Positions 40,856 through 53,495 are shown, numbered from the stretch's first letter. The stretch is 64,000 nt of DNA from Artocarpus heterophyllus (GCA_025403435.1 CM046338.1:22962392-23026391), one strand, 5' to 3'. Translations and numbers: made by a program. Notes: a model not told the origin generated them from the letters alone.

Positions 40856-41922
40856 TATGGGGGCGAGAAAGGCTGCAGAAACTTCATTTGGTTTATTAAT
40901 GTTGGCTGGATTATAAATTCATCCTTGGGTTGTAAAATTGTGTTCAGTGATATGCATGCATCTTGGGGATTGTTGAGCCTTCGTTTTAGACTCGGTGCCA
41001 TTATCTGGAAGAAGTCAAGGATATATATTTTCCATTTTGAGGACCTCAATTTGATATGAATTTTCCGTCGAACTTTCATGATCTTTGGCATTTGCAACCC
41101 CACCAACTGTTTTAGCGAAGGTCTTTATCGCCGCAGGAATTAATTAATTAATTAATTTACGCCATGGTAAATATATAATGTTTTACCGAATTCGACTTGA
41201 TTGTTATAGGTCAATGAACAACTATAATCTCTTTCAAAGACTTTGAGAATAATGAATAGAATTTAACACGGATGGTTCCATTCAAAATTAAAAAAAAAAA
41301 AAAAAACAAAGAATGTTCAATTTTTAAATAAAAAAAGGTTTCCAAGTAACAAAGATTTATACACGCAATTTTACCTGGAATTTTTAGCTTTTTAAGAAAC
41401 CACTTCTAAGAATTAATGTGACCACATTTTTTCTAGGTCCTCGTAATGGAACCACATTTGATATTAAGCTGAAAGCTAAAATATTCCTTAAGGTTGCGTA
41501 ATTAGGAAAGCAAGTTACTTCAACCTTTCCTCCACCATCTGTTTTATTTTGTTTTGTTACCCTTTTTTATTTTTATTTTTTGATAATAAAGCATACAGGT
41601 GGGGTTTAGTCTATTAGACTATTACCATTAATAAACAAAGGAAATTGTAACCACGCATCATAGAAAGAAAGTTTTTTTTTTCCCCAATAATTTCTCAAAA
41701 AAGTAGTATTTTTTTTCTTAAGTAGAAAGAAAAATTTATAGCGAACTTGTTCAACGGTAATAATAACAAGTTGTATTAAACTGTATAAAGCGGTCATAAT
41801 TCTAGAGTCAATTCATGTAACGCCACATAATGAATGCAGATAACTAGATTTAGAGGGATGACTCGGTGGCTGACCTTGATTTGGTAAAACTTGAACTCCA
41901 ATGACCACATCACCTTTCCATT
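40856..41922. other. 3' UTR of the SR gene and spacer to the C2 gene promoter
   Basis: The first about 250 bp are likely 3' UTR. A (TTAA)n-like run at 41140-41158 and A-rich tracts follow. There is no further gene. Confidence 0.5.
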
Positions 41923-41938
41923 ATATATGCGACTCCGA

Positions 41939-41945
41939 TATAAAA
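41939..41945 (+). promoter_or_regulatory. Candidate native TATA box of the C2-domain gene
   Basis: TATAAAA, with another TATATA at 41923-41928, lies about 85 bp before the solo LTR target site. If the LTR is removed, this box lies about 125 bp before the C2 start codon, a normal spacing for a short leader. This is inferred; the start site is not known. Confidence 0.45.
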
Positions 41946-42262
41946 CATATTGATAGGCACTTTCATTCTTCGACATATAAACTTATCAAAACTCAAAACC
42001 ATAAATTCTTAGGGACAAAGAAAGAGACTGTAACACCTAGATGAATTAGTTAAAATTAATTAATTTAATTTAGTTGTTAGTATTAAGTAATTGGAAATTT
42101 GTAATTATTTTTGGATAATTTTTTCTTAGAAATTTTTTGTTATAAAATTGACCGTTATATTATTCAGTTGTGTGTGTTTGTACAATTGTATTATTGTGAC
42201 TGTTTCTGAACAGAATATAGACTTTATTATTTATATTGGGCTTTATTTAAAATTTTATATTT

Positions 42263-42271
42263 TATAAAAAG
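42263..42271 (+). promoter_or_regulatory. Candidate LTR TATA box
   Basis: TATAAAAAG followed by GCCCAACCC, about 235 bp into the solo LTR on the + strand, where a U3 promoter would be expected. It points toward the C2 gene. Confidence 0.4.
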
Positions 42272-42516
42272 GCCCAACCCAATTAATTTTCTTCTTTTTT
42301 CTTATCTTTTCTTTTCTTTGCTCCCTCTCTTTTTCTTCCATAGATTTTCAAAGCTTCAAAACTCCATAACTTCTTCATTTTCAAGTCCAAATTGGATGAT
42401 TTTTTTCTAAACCCTCAGAAAGGAGAAGAGAACAAAACAAGATCCATATTGTCTCTGTAAATCTGCCACCCTCTGTGACTCATTGGAGCTCCGCCACCAA
42501 CCCCGCTGTGAGTTGC

Positions 42517-42935
42517 CACAGCCGCCGGTGGTGGTCAACACCACCCACCTCAAAACGTTCAGGCCAACCTTTATTTCAAAACCCTCAAAAATTTGTTACC
42601 AAAATACTTCCTATATTCTTCAATTTATAAGGTAGGGTTTTCTTCTTTGATGTACTAGTGTTTTATTATCTTGAGATATTGTTGAATAAGTGTTTGTGAT
42701 CTTTAGGTATGTTGAGATTATGTTAACACAGCCGCCGGTGGTGGTCGACACCACCCACCTGAAAATGTTCAGGCCAACCTTTATTTCAAAACCCTCAAAA
42801 GATTTTACCAAAATACTTCCTATATTCTTCAATTTATAAGTTAGGGTTATCTTCTTTCATGTACTAGTGTTTTATTATCTTGAGATATTGTTGAATAAGT
42901 GTTTGTGATCTTTAGGTATGTTGAGATTATGTTAA
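42517..42935. repeat. Two tandem copies of a 210-bp unit inside the solo LTR
   Basis: CACAGCCGCCGGTGGTGG occurs at 42517 and 42727, and the following sequence through TTGAGATTATGTTAA repeats almost exactly, with only a few substitutions and small indels. The duplication is younger than most repeats in the window. Confidence 0.9.
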
Positions 42936-45900
42936 AGTGTTGAATTTTCTCTTAGATTAGTGAGGTTGATTATTGCATGTAATTTAAATATGTGTTTATA
43001 ACTAATGTACAAGGTTTGGATATGTTTAAATGGAACTCTAAAATGTTTTGATGTTATATGCTCACTAAGTGTTTGAATGAATGCTTGCATGTGTAGGATT
43101 TAGTACTAATTCTATAAATCAGTAAATTTAGAGCTATATTTGCTTTCTTTGGCCAAATAATGTACATAATCAAAAGTACACTTCTTAAGCTTGCTTTTGA
43201 ATCACTATAATTGGAGTTTTCTAACTCAAGATATGATTTTTCAAATTTTGTTTAAAAGCTGTCCAAATGTAATTCGAACTTGCATATATTTTGTAACCTG
43301 TATTGGGAAAGCTAAATGAGCTTGAAATATAGTTTATGATAGCTTAAAAGAAAGTTTTATTAGTCAACCTTAAAAAAACTAGTTTTGTAATTTTTAAAAT
43401 TCTGTAGAATTAGTTATGAATATTTTCATGAAGAGGGTAAAGATGAATTTTTTTTTTGGAAGTTTGCATGTTATACTTAATGTTTTGGATTCTTATGCCT
43501 CTTTGGAGTTATTATGAGGTTATAAAATAATTGAGTTTTTAAGCATGTGGCTATGTAGTTTCTTTGATAAACATGAGCTTGGTTGTTTGATTTATGAAAG
43601 CTTACTTTGTTTCCATGACTTTAGGATGTATAAGCTTTGATTCCCTTTTTAGATCTTAGATTACAAATCTATGATGTTTTATCTATGCACGTACTTCTTT
43701 TGATGACAATGCAGTTATGTGATTTCCTTGTTAATCATAATTGACATAACTTAATTGTATTATGAGTCTAATAGAATGATGAATTGAGCTCTAAATGACG
43801 ATTATTAACCTTTGTTTCAGTAAAAGGTTCATATAAGTGAGTTTTTCTTTTTTTCTTTAACTAGTTAGATGATCTATAAAATGGTATTTTGTTTTTTTAA
43901 TTTGTACGTACAAACAAAAGATTTAAGGTTATTTGCTCATGAGAATAGTTATTTTGGAATTGGAATTTAACTAGTTCTTTACACATATCATAAGTTATTT
44001 GATTAGATTCTTGGTTTGTGAAAGACATATGTGTGAAGGTGTAGTATGTTATTTTGACGTTGTTAATGTAACTAAATCTTTTAGTCTTGGATTGGATTGT
44101 TTTTCATGTTTAGAGGATGTAATTGAGATTTGACTATTTGTTTTAAGCTAGTGAACAAGGTAATGAGTTCATAAAACCTCATCAGTGACTACCTTGACGA
44201 AACCAAAAAAAATTGTATTTATTCATTTAGTTTCTACCTTAGAAACTTATAGGAATTTAAAGAATATTCCCTAAATTCAAGAAGCCATAAAAATCACATT
44301 ATTTGGACATCCGTAGCCAAAGACAAACATTTTTGAATTTAGACACTAGTGCTGTAAATTTTACACAAAACAGTCACGACATTGTTTGGTTTTACATATT
44401 TTTGGAGGCCTTAATGGAGTCAAAATTAAGCATATTTTAGCTCATTGGAAAGATTGAGGTGTTACCTTCAATTAGGTGTTGATTTTATAGTTTTTGGAGT
44501 TATGTAGAATATTTTATGAATATTTTTGTACTAGTCACCAAAGCTATATTCTTCAAAAATTGGTAAAAAAAAAAAACTAAAACCACTAATTTCTGATATA
44601 CAATACCCACATTCAAAACCGACCCTAGAACCTTTTAGGGCCTACAAATTGTGACTTATAGAACTTGGTTTCACTTCTTTTAGAATTATGTAGCCTAAGT
44701 TGTGCACATTCAAAATTTTGCTTAAAAACTTTGTGAATGTTGCAGAATTTCTTAAAGTCCAAGACTTTGATATCTTGAAGATTATTTTGAGCAATCTAAA
44801 AGGTTTGTGTAATGGCATACAATGACTTGATATAAGATTTGTCGATGTGTTTTCCCTTAACACTAGCTTGTATTTTCCCTTAACACTAGGTTTGTTACTT
44901 TGTTAACTTAGGAAATTCCAAAGAATTCAATCTAGAGTGAGATTTAATAAAATACTTGCATGTTTGATATGTTATATATGGTTATGTTTTATTTGCATAA
45001 TTTTTGTATTGGCATATGCATTGCATTGCATCGATCATTGAACTTGATGGGATGTTTGGCACATGAAGGACCGTGAGCTATTAGCTTAGGTTATGGGATT
45101 AAAGCAAGTGTATACCCTTAAGCTTTCTTGCTTGGGTCGTAGTATGGTAACTACTATGGGTATTGTGAACCATGTAACAGAGTAAGTATATGAGGTGTGA
45201 ATTTACTTTCTGTTGATTATGTCTACTATTTAAATTCTATTATTTACTTTTCAGTCTTGTTAGCCACAATGGGTAAGCATTTCATTTTGATCAAACCTAT
45301 TTCTTTTGAGACTAGGTTGAAATAGGTTGGCTAGTCTTTATAAGACTTGTTGCCCATGGCTTGGTGAGGTTCACCGTGTTTATATATCTATATAGATATT
45401 GGTGAGGTTCAAAGTATAAATCTATTTATGTATCGATGTTGATGAGGTTCGCTATTGCCAAGTTCATTGACACTTAATTATTTCTGAGACCTTTAGAGAT
45501 ACGTTCAGGTAAGAAGACTCTGAAAAAGCTTTAGAACAGGTATAATAGCTCAAGAATGAGCTCCAGGCTTAGCTCTACATACTAGCATGCATATATACAT
45601 TGTCATGTGATGACTTGGTGATTTTGTTGTGCCTAATGTTGTGAAATATGTATATGTGAGCTGATACATGTGGTGAGAGTTATTTTTCCATCGTAATCCT
45701 TTTTTCCTACTGAGCATTCAGCTTGCCCCTTTTTATGTTTTTCACAACTTTTCAAAATTTTACAGATTGTGTTAGCTGCTAGTCGCACTCAGTTGTCCTT
45801 TTTAGGAGCCCAAAGCCCAAAATAGCTTATGTACGGTTTTACTGTATTTAATTTTTAATTTTTATTGCGATATTCTATTCTGTGTATAGAAAGTGCATCG

Positions 45901-46127
45901 ATACGACAATGTCTCAAGTCTATATACTTTTTGAAACATTTTGTAATTTTTGACTTTTACTATTTTTAATTTAAAGACTTCAGAACAAGTATCTTACTTA
46001 TTTCTAGTAATAGTCTATTTTTGATTTTGGATTACCTTAATCCACTTTAATTTCAATTATCTACTAACCTCCACTTTGGGCCGATACAGAGACACACAAG
46101 TACACATTCACAGACACAATCACAGAG

Positions 46128-49100
46128 ATGGCAACTGGGATTATTGAGGTGTTGCTGGTTAATGCAAAGGACCTTGAAGACACAGATTTCCTTGGTACAC
46201 TACTTTTCTCTCTCAATCTTATTACTTAGTATTTGTTTTAAGGCTGATTAAAAAAAAAAAAAGCATTCTCCTGAGTGTTCTTCGTTTTCTTTTTTGGAGT
46301 TTTTATGTTACTAAACTGTTTTTTTTTTCCTGCCTCATTTTTCATTTTCTATTTCTCTTATTTGTTTCTCTCGTTCATCTTCATCAATATATTGAAGTTG
46401 CGTCTTGTGTGGTTTTCAGGTCGTATGGATCCTTATGTCCTGATTCAGTACAAAGGCCAAGAGCGCAAGAGCAGCGTAGCCGGGGGTTAGTGTTACTTCA
46501 ACTTTCCATTTTGTTCAGGCTTTCAAATTAATGTTATGGATTTTCACAAAAAAGAAAGCCAAAAAATACCTCTTTAATATTTTTTTTCTGATGTATAAAA
46601 ATATGTTTGATAGTTGTTTGAAACTACCCATTTTAATTTCTTTAAAAAAGAAAGTACCCATTTAAGCATTTTTTTTTTTGTAGGACAAGTGTATTATAAT
46701 TGCCAATGAAATATAATTTCGACTTGATTACTAGTTACATGGGTCAAGTGAAACACCTACTATTTGTTTTTTTTTTTTTTTTTTGAGGGAAGGAAACAAA
46801 TTTAAATTACGCAGCTGAATTGGTCGTGTTAGACGTTTCTTTTGGGAAGTCAAAGATGGCTTTCATAATATTGTTTTTAGGCGCTGTTATACATCTCGAT
46901 TGGGTTGTAACTCAGCCCTCTCAGTGGGGTGGGTCTCATCTGGTGGGTCCTATATTAAGACCCATCGGATGGAGCCCATCCCACTAAAAGGGCCGGGCCA
47001 CAACCCGATCAGAATGTATAGCAGTGCCCACAATAAGATCCACCGAATGAAACCCATCCCATTTGAGAGGACCGGGCTACAATTTCGCGGGAAAAAAAAA
47101 AGTTATTCATTGTTTTTAGGCTCTTGGACGTTTGCGCTTGCATTTATTATGGACGGCCCACTTTTAGTAAATACTATTAAATTAATAAATCAGCGGTTTG
47201 GTTACTGTCTATTAATTGAGGCAAAAAGACAAAAAAAAAAAAATAAGGCAGAGAGAGAAGAGCCGCGGCCATGCAAACGTTCAACGGCCTTGCATCATTC
47301 CACTGCATTTAAAGTCAAGGCCTGGTATAGAAAGCTTAGAAAACATGTAATATCACAGAAAATTTGTTTGAAAATCTCACTTTATTTATTTATTTATTGA
47401 TTTATTTTTTGAAGGGAGATCTCACTATAACAAATGATGACAAAGTAGAAAATATAAACTTGTACCTTGTGAAAATCTAAGGACAAGTTCATCATTCAAA
47501 CTTCCAACTCGTAAAACAATACCTACCAAAATATTACGGGCCAGTTTGGCAGAACTTTTTGTTATTGCTTTTACAGTGTGGAAGAAAAAAAAAAAAAAAA
47601 CCTTTGACCAAGTGTTTATAATTGGGAAAATATAAAACTTGCACAAGCGACGTGTGAAAAATCTAAGGGCAATTTCGTCATTCAACTTTATATTTGTGTG
47701 TCTATGTATTTTTGTCAATGGAATATGCAACCTTATTACCGTATGTGCTTTTACAGTACTTTGTTTTTATTGTGATTCTGTGAAAGGTGACATTTTTTGG
47801 ATAATGTTTTGGTTGTCCATACATTAATGTAACGAAAGTGGTTAACCCTCTGCTTGATAAACTGGTCTGAACTAAAGTCTTATAAGTTACAGTGTAAGTC
47901 AAAAAACCTCTTTTATACGCCATAGTTTTTCAACCAATTTATTCAGTTCAAATCGATTTGTCAAACACCTTATTAACTCTTTAAACATAACCTTATTGTA
48001 TTTATTTTTTTTTCATTTGTTTAATCTCAAAAACGGTTTGCTTCAGGTCAAGGCGGGAGTCCTGTGTGGAACGAGAAATTCAGCTTCAGCGCGGAGTACC
48101 CTGGTTCTGGTGACAACTACAAGATTATCCTTAAAATTATGGACAAGGACACCTTCTCTCCTGATGATTTCGTTGGACAAGCCACGTAAGAAATTGCCAT
48201 TGGATTCATTCATTTATTCATTTTTCATGCTTGGCATCTTATGAATTGATTGATAGTTATAGCTTGTTTGAAAATACTAATTTGATCCAACTCATTTAAG
48301 TTTAAAACCGGTTCTGCTACAATTTGCTTTCACAAAATTTGGATTAGTTTTTACAATCTAAACTTTTCAGTTTGAATTGACGATCCAAATAGGCTATTAA
48401 TTTTTCAAAGTATTTGTGTTGAAAAATTGAATTTCATGGCTCAAAAACCCCACGCTTAGTTGATCAATCACTATTTTTATGTAACACTTTTTTTCTTTTA
48501 ATGTCACGAAGAAACTTAAATGATTGTTATATATGCATTGCCATTTACTTGTATAAAAAAGTGCATTGAAAATAAAAATGAATCTTTTTTTTTTTGGGTT
48601 AAACTGAGGCTAAAATTTGAACTCTAAAGCTTAATATTGGAAAAAGAGTCTATTCATTATTAGATTATGCATGCAACTATTTTTATTTATTTTTTGTGGT
48701 CATTAAAAAGTATTTTTATTTATTATTATTATTAATAATTTTTACTTTGAAAATTGTGGGAACAGGATCAATGTGGAGGATTTATTGGTGCTAGGAGCCG
48801 AGAATGGAACTGCTGAAATGCATCCCATCAAATACAGTGTCGTTGGGAAGGACAATACTTACCGTGGAGAGATACGAGTTGGAGTGGCTTTTACCCGGAA
48901 GGTATTTTATTCTTCTTATTTTTTGTTTTATGCTTTTTAATTTATTTAAAAATTGGGATTGTTTGATTTTTACTAGGAAAATAGTGGAAATTGGAGAAGA
49001 AAGAAGATTAATTATTGGTTTAACAAACTCTCCTAAATTTATCAAGATTGTAGACCTACTTCTGTTCTGTTGGTTTGATCAGGCTTTGTTATTTCATTTT

Positions 49101-49160
49101 TTGCAGGTGGAAGAGGAAAATGAACACTACTTTGGAGGATGGAAGGACAGCAACTTCTAG
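46128..49160 (+). CDS. Small C2-domain protein (16-kDa phloem protein / elicitor-responsive protein type)
   Basis: A 153-aa protein consisting of one C2 domain, in five exons: 46128-46194, 46420-46485, 48047-48185, 48766-48901 and 49107-49160. C2 domains of this type bind phospholipid in a calcium-dependent way. The phloem homologue CmPP16 also binds RNA and moves between cells, and rice ERG1/ERG3 respond to fungal elicitor. Seen: the first calcium loop with Asp20 and Asp26 (DFLGRMDPYV), SPVWNEKF, and the second loop with Asp77, Asp79 and Asp85 (DKDTFSPDDFVG). All five calcium-ligand positions I can identify are acidic, and the length matches the family (about 150 aa). The gene begins 39 bp after a 4-kb solo LTR. 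Its second intron (1.56 kb) carries repeat insertions. Poly(A) signals occur at 49289 and 49343. Confidence 0.93.
46870..47121. mobile_element. Foldback insertion with 13-bp flanking repeats in C2 intron 2
   Basis: Positions 46880-47028 form a long imperfect hairpin: GGCGCTGTTATACATCTCGA and on to TGGTGGGTC pairs with GACCCATCGG onward to ATAGCAGTGCC (about 65-bp arms, short ATATTAA-type loop). A second partial copy of the right arm follows (47037-47094), then an A-run. The whole is flanked by ATTGTTTTTAGGC at 46870-46882 and 47109-47121. It is non-coding; GC content is high relative to the intron. Confidence 0.65.
47441..47695. repeat. ~60-bp direct repeat pair in C2 intron 2
   Basis: AAAATATAAACTTG through AAATCTAAGGACAAGTTC and ATCATTCAA at 47450-47495 recurs with changes at 47631-47683 (spacing about 187 bp). 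The intervening DNA includes an A-run and a CTTTTACAGT word that recurs at 47749. Confidence 0.5.
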
Positions 49161-49288
49161 TTTATGTAATAGTCTCTACTTGGTCAATTATTGAATTGCA
49201 AAGGCTATGAACAGTGAGCAAGAATTTTCACTGTTATCATTACTAGTTGTAGTGGAAAAATTATTTCTTTCTTTTGTTTTTAATTATG

Positions 49289-49348
49289 AATAAATAGTTA
49301 TGTTTCCATTCATTTGTTAATTCATGGATTTCCCAGCCCTGAAATAAA
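49289..49348 (+). terminator. Poly(A) signals of the C2 gene
   Basis: AATAAA occurs at 49289 and 49343, 130-190 bp after the C2 stop codon, in a T-rich 3' UTR. Confidence 0.5.
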
Positions 49349-49561
49349 GTACTATGACATTAATTATTTTTTGTATTTATTTTAGTGTTCTTTTCCCTGT
49401 TTTGAAGAGTTCAACATTTTTTTTAGGTTACTTGTAATTGTTGGAAATTTGTATTTCTTTTGTCTTAATTATCGCTAGTTCATTTAGGATCCGTTTACTA
49501 AACCATAAAATAATATAATTGAAAAATTAATGCGAATAAAAAGTGAAATAAAGTAACATAA

Positions 49562-49720
49562 TTGACGTATTTCCTTCACAATGGAGGTCACCCTGGCCTT
49601 GCCCTTGTTTTGCCTCCTCTCACTTGCTCAAACTACAACATTTCATTTGGAGTCGTGCGATGCAATATTCATGGCTCTCACTACAAAGAACAAAGTAGGA
49701 TTTGTCGATGGGTGTCTTCC
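49562..49720 (+). pseudogene. Ty1/copia gag fragment
   Basis: Two frames together resemble the N-terminal part of plant copia gag. HPGLALVLPPLTCSNYN is read in one frame (49588-49640) and MALTTKNKVGFVDG in another (about 49671-49712), so a frameshift lies between them. The pattern NYxxW...MALxxKNKxGFVDG is characteristic of these polyproteins. No RT, integrase or LTR could be joined to it. It is a decayed scrap of about 50 codons. Confidence 0.65.
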
Positions 49721-49899
49721 TCACCCGCCACCCGCTGCCTGCCAGCTGATGATCTTCTCTTTGCTGCAATCCAAGCAAAACTTTGATTCCAAGCTCCAGG
49801 TGAATCAGACAAGTGGAACAGATTCCACCTTTTCCTCTCCAAGCTCTCCCACCCTAGCACAACGTCGGCAAAGAAAATCAGGTTTTCAGTGAAAAATCC

Positions 49900-51330
49900 A
49901 GTATCACACGGTTTTACAGTTTTGACCCGAAACACAAAATCTTAACTTTGTGCCCCCCAGAACAAAAATAACCATCTTATACCAGAACTTCTAGTTTTTT
50001 GCAAGGATCATAACTTATAAAAGCTCATTGGTCAAACTAAAACAATTTCAAAATGCTTTCCTCATTTACCGTTTCGAAATTTTGTGTTTAAATCTCGTAA
50101 GATTCATAACTTAAAATCTATGCAGAATTTTCAAAAACCATTGTCAAATTTCAATAGTTTTGGAGATATCTACAATTTTTGTGTTCTAACTTTTCCCAAA
50201 ATCATTCGTTTTGATAGTGTTTTTGTACTAGTAGAACCGAATTTCATACCTTTTGGCTTGATCGAATTGAAAGTTTCACAAACTTTCTTCACAAAAGTAG
50301 TCAATCTTGACGTTTCCACTAAATCATATTTATTCTAAAAATAATTCGGCACCTAAGTTTGTCAAAAACGTATTTTCTTAAAAACTAGTTAAATTTTGTA
50401 TTTTGACAAAGTTTGATAAACTTCCACTTTTAAGCATAAAATCCCTACTTTTCAACTAACCAACCACATTATCATCCACATATCACATAATCTAATCATG
50501 CCGTAGTGTTTTTATTACATGACATGACAAAGAACATTTAATCAAACACTTGATATCTTTAAAAGTTCTTAAAATTTGTGTCTTAACAAAGTGTGTCATA
50601 CTTCTTTTTTTTCTTACTAGAAACCTTGTTTTCTCAACTATTCAATTATTTCATTATCCACATAACCTATAAACTAAACATACCATAAAGCTTTTTTACA
50701 TGCTAAGGTACATAAGCATTATATCATAGACCTTATATATATAACCAATTCAAGGCTATAGTTTTGAATTTACCTAAGGATTTCAAGGACTTTTATTCCT
50801 CCTCTTAGTGCTAGAAAACCTTATAAGGTCCTTGACAACAATCCATAACATAACTCATGAAAATCTCATCCAAAACATAAGCAAAACTCTTAGAACACAA
50901 TAGGTAAAGTTAAAGTTTTTACCTTGAAACTCCTTAATAAAACTTTCTCAAAAACTCTTGTTCTTGCTTCTTTGGAAGATTTGAAGGCTTAAAATCATCA
51001 AAATTTTAAGAGAAAATGGAGGAGAGTGGCCAGTTTTGGTAGTAAGAAATATGGGTTTGCATGGTTTTCATGGAGCCATTTTTGACAGAGCAAAAATATT
51101 GTCTTTTCCTTTACTAAACCGTTAATCACATTATGTCCCACTTTAAGGACTAAATTGAAATAAAGATTTGCTCCAACTACATGGCCAAAACCCGTTTTAA
51201 CATGGAAGAGGTGTGGAAATTTTCGACCTTTGAAGTTTCACATTAGTAGGTTCCGACTACCTTTTATACAGTCAAAATTTACATTGCACTGTATTTTTTT
51301 TTACTGTCGGTATTATTTCTTGTACTACCA
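49900..51330. repeat. Degenerate LTR-like region with diverged ~186-bp duplication
   Basis: No coding sequence. Two stretches, about 50385-50540 and 50570-50720, share in order: TTTGT-TTGACAAAGT/TTAACAAAGTGTG, CTTTTCAACTA/TTTCTCAACTA, CATTATCCACATA and a TACATG word. The sequence style (long AT-rich non-coding DNA next to a copia gag scrap) suggests an old LTR, but no termini or target duplication were found. Confidence 0.3.
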
Positions 51331-53495
51331 GTATATTTTCCTATACTGTTATAAGCTTTAACAATATTCCATACTTATCCATATCCTCCACATAGTATAA
51401 TTCTCATGCTGCTTAACTTTATGCAGTATAATTTCTATAGCTTAACTTTATGCAGTATAATTTTCCCAATGTTTAATTCTTATATTGTATAATTTCCATT
51501 CTCCTTACATTATTTTTTTATATTGTATAATTTCCATTCTCTATACAATATTTTATTACATAGCATTTTCGTTTCAAAATCTATTGCAATATATTCTGCA
51601 ACAATTTAGTTTTTTGCTCATAAACTAAATCTCATCTTTATTTAATTCATACTTTGATTAAGACAATGGCACAATATTTACACTCGGAAATTCCATATTT
51701 ACTCTTATTAATTTTGTCAGAAAAATTGGATGTAAACAATAATCCGTGTGACACGTACATTGCTCTTATAATACTTAAGAAATTTTCAAGCATATAAAAT
51801 TTAGCTCATAAAATTTGTATATAATTTACTTGTAAAAACTCTTAAATATTGCATTTATAATGCACTAGAAATTTTGTAGGTGTTAAATCAAACCTTTAAG
51901 AAAAATATTTTATTACATCTCAAGCTCTTCCTTATTTTCTAGAAATTCTAGCCTGTGTTTCTTGCTCTATACACAAATACACCAACAATTATTCCTGCGT
52001 AAAATTTTGCAATTATATAATTAAAAGAATCACACCATATAGACTTATTATTGTGATAAAATCAAAATTTAACACAATTTTCAAAATATTTTAGGGTAAA
52101 TTTGTAATTATCATGATGATATTACTCTCTATACTATATCATTACTAGGTAATTATATTGATGGTATCAGTCTGAGGCATATCTAGATATTCATAAATAT
52201 GAACATATTCTGCCATATGTCTCATTAATCTTGTAACTGAACCAAATTTTGAGATGTGTTCTGATGATCTTAGGATATCCGTAATTATGAATTGTATATC
52301 ACAATTAGGAATCAGTACTTATTACAAAAATTTTCTCTTGTAACAAAGATAATTTTATATTGCGTATCTCCGCAATATATTCTACTAATTTATTACCCTT
52401 CCCATGTAAGTCCAAAAGGTTTGAAACCAAAGAAAAATGAACATTCTAAGAGAATCTTTTGTACAAGTGTTTTTCTGAATGCCATGATTTTACAAGTACT
52501 GCTGGGTGCATATGTATATCTCCAATATGTAATTAAGTACTAACAAATGCTTCCAATAATAAAATAACTGCATGTAGAATTCTTCTTTTTCCAACTTGAA
52601 ACTTAAGAGTGTTAATTAGATGTATTATAATTGTTTCCCATATAATCAAAGTTAATTAAACAAAGTATTAAGTAAAATAGTCCAGACAATTTTTTTTTTT
52701 GAGAAGAGTCAAGAGCGCCCAATAAATTTTTGGTACTTAACAAATTCTAAATGCAAGATTAACTATTCTGTTATCTAATCTTCATTATTTTGCATTAGCA
52801 AAGGAAATTAATTCTTTTTTAAAAAAAATCTTTCATGCATTTCATCCTTATTATCCAAGAGACTAGAGGGAAAATTATATATAGTTTCAATGGTTATGTC
52901 TCCAATGGTTATAATTATATTAGCCGTTTGATATTAATCTGACGATTGTTACGAAATAGATAATTGAGCTAAAAAATTTTCTAACAATTAATGAGCATTT
53001 AATTTAAAAATCTTCTTAAATATGATTTAGATGGGTAACTTGTCTGTGACCTGTGATATGGTTTTTGTACTTTTTTAAATAATAAAACTTTAGCTATTAA
53101 AGATTTATTATATTAAATAGAGGAAACGATCACTATTAGAGACTGAATGAAAAATAACCACGGTACGCAAATTTTTTTCTATTTATTAAAGAAAACATTT
53201 CTTTCTCTTTTTCAATACAATTTTTTATTTCTCAAAAAAAAAAAAAAAAATCAGTTCTTTGTTCTTCTCCCATGGATAATACATCAACTTCACTTTCTCA
53301 TTTTTTTCAACATTTGTCGTTCAATGGAGTGGCACTTCTTTCCTATTCACCATCTTTTTATTTGTCTCCCTTATGTTTTTTTAGGGACCAAAAAAATGTT
53401 TCTAATTCGAACGAAAAAACTGAAAAAAGAACGAAGAAAGATTACCCAAAATTGCGTTTGGGTTTGTAATTGACACTTGGCAATTAAAACCATCG
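51331..53495. other. Gene-free AT-rich DNA with short repeats
   Basis: Contains several irregular copies of GTATAATTTC/GCAGTATAATTT between 51390 and 51540. No gene or RNA is recognised. Open stretches near 53150-53470 are low-complexity and unsupported. Confidence 0.45.

Larger units (their letters stand above)
42029..46088 (+). mobile_element. Giant solo LTR (4.06 kb), probable Ty3/gypsy, in the 5' leader of the C2 gene
   Basis: Starts TGTAACACC and ends GGGCCGATACA, flanked by an exact 5-bp target duplication GAGAC (42024-42028 and 46089-46093). There is no gag-pol frame inside, only LTR-type sequence: a TATAAAAAGG-like box near 42263, a leader-like stretch after it, and toward the 3' side CCTACTGAGCATTCAGCTTG, which resembles the CTACTGAGC-type stretch in the chromovirus LTR of this window. 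4 kb is very long for an LTR. The right end is only 39 bp from the ATG of the C2 gene. A 210-bp internal tandem duplication lies at 42517-42935. Confidence 0.82.

Noticed and set aside
42517..42740. GCCGCCGGTGGTGG repeats as a possible Gly-rich protein exon
   Set aside because: No sustained frame; they are part of the LTR duplication.
46900..47400. 166-codon + frame in C2 intron 2
   Set aside because: It reads through the foldback repeat and an A-run; its open length is due to the GC-rich repeat, not a gene.
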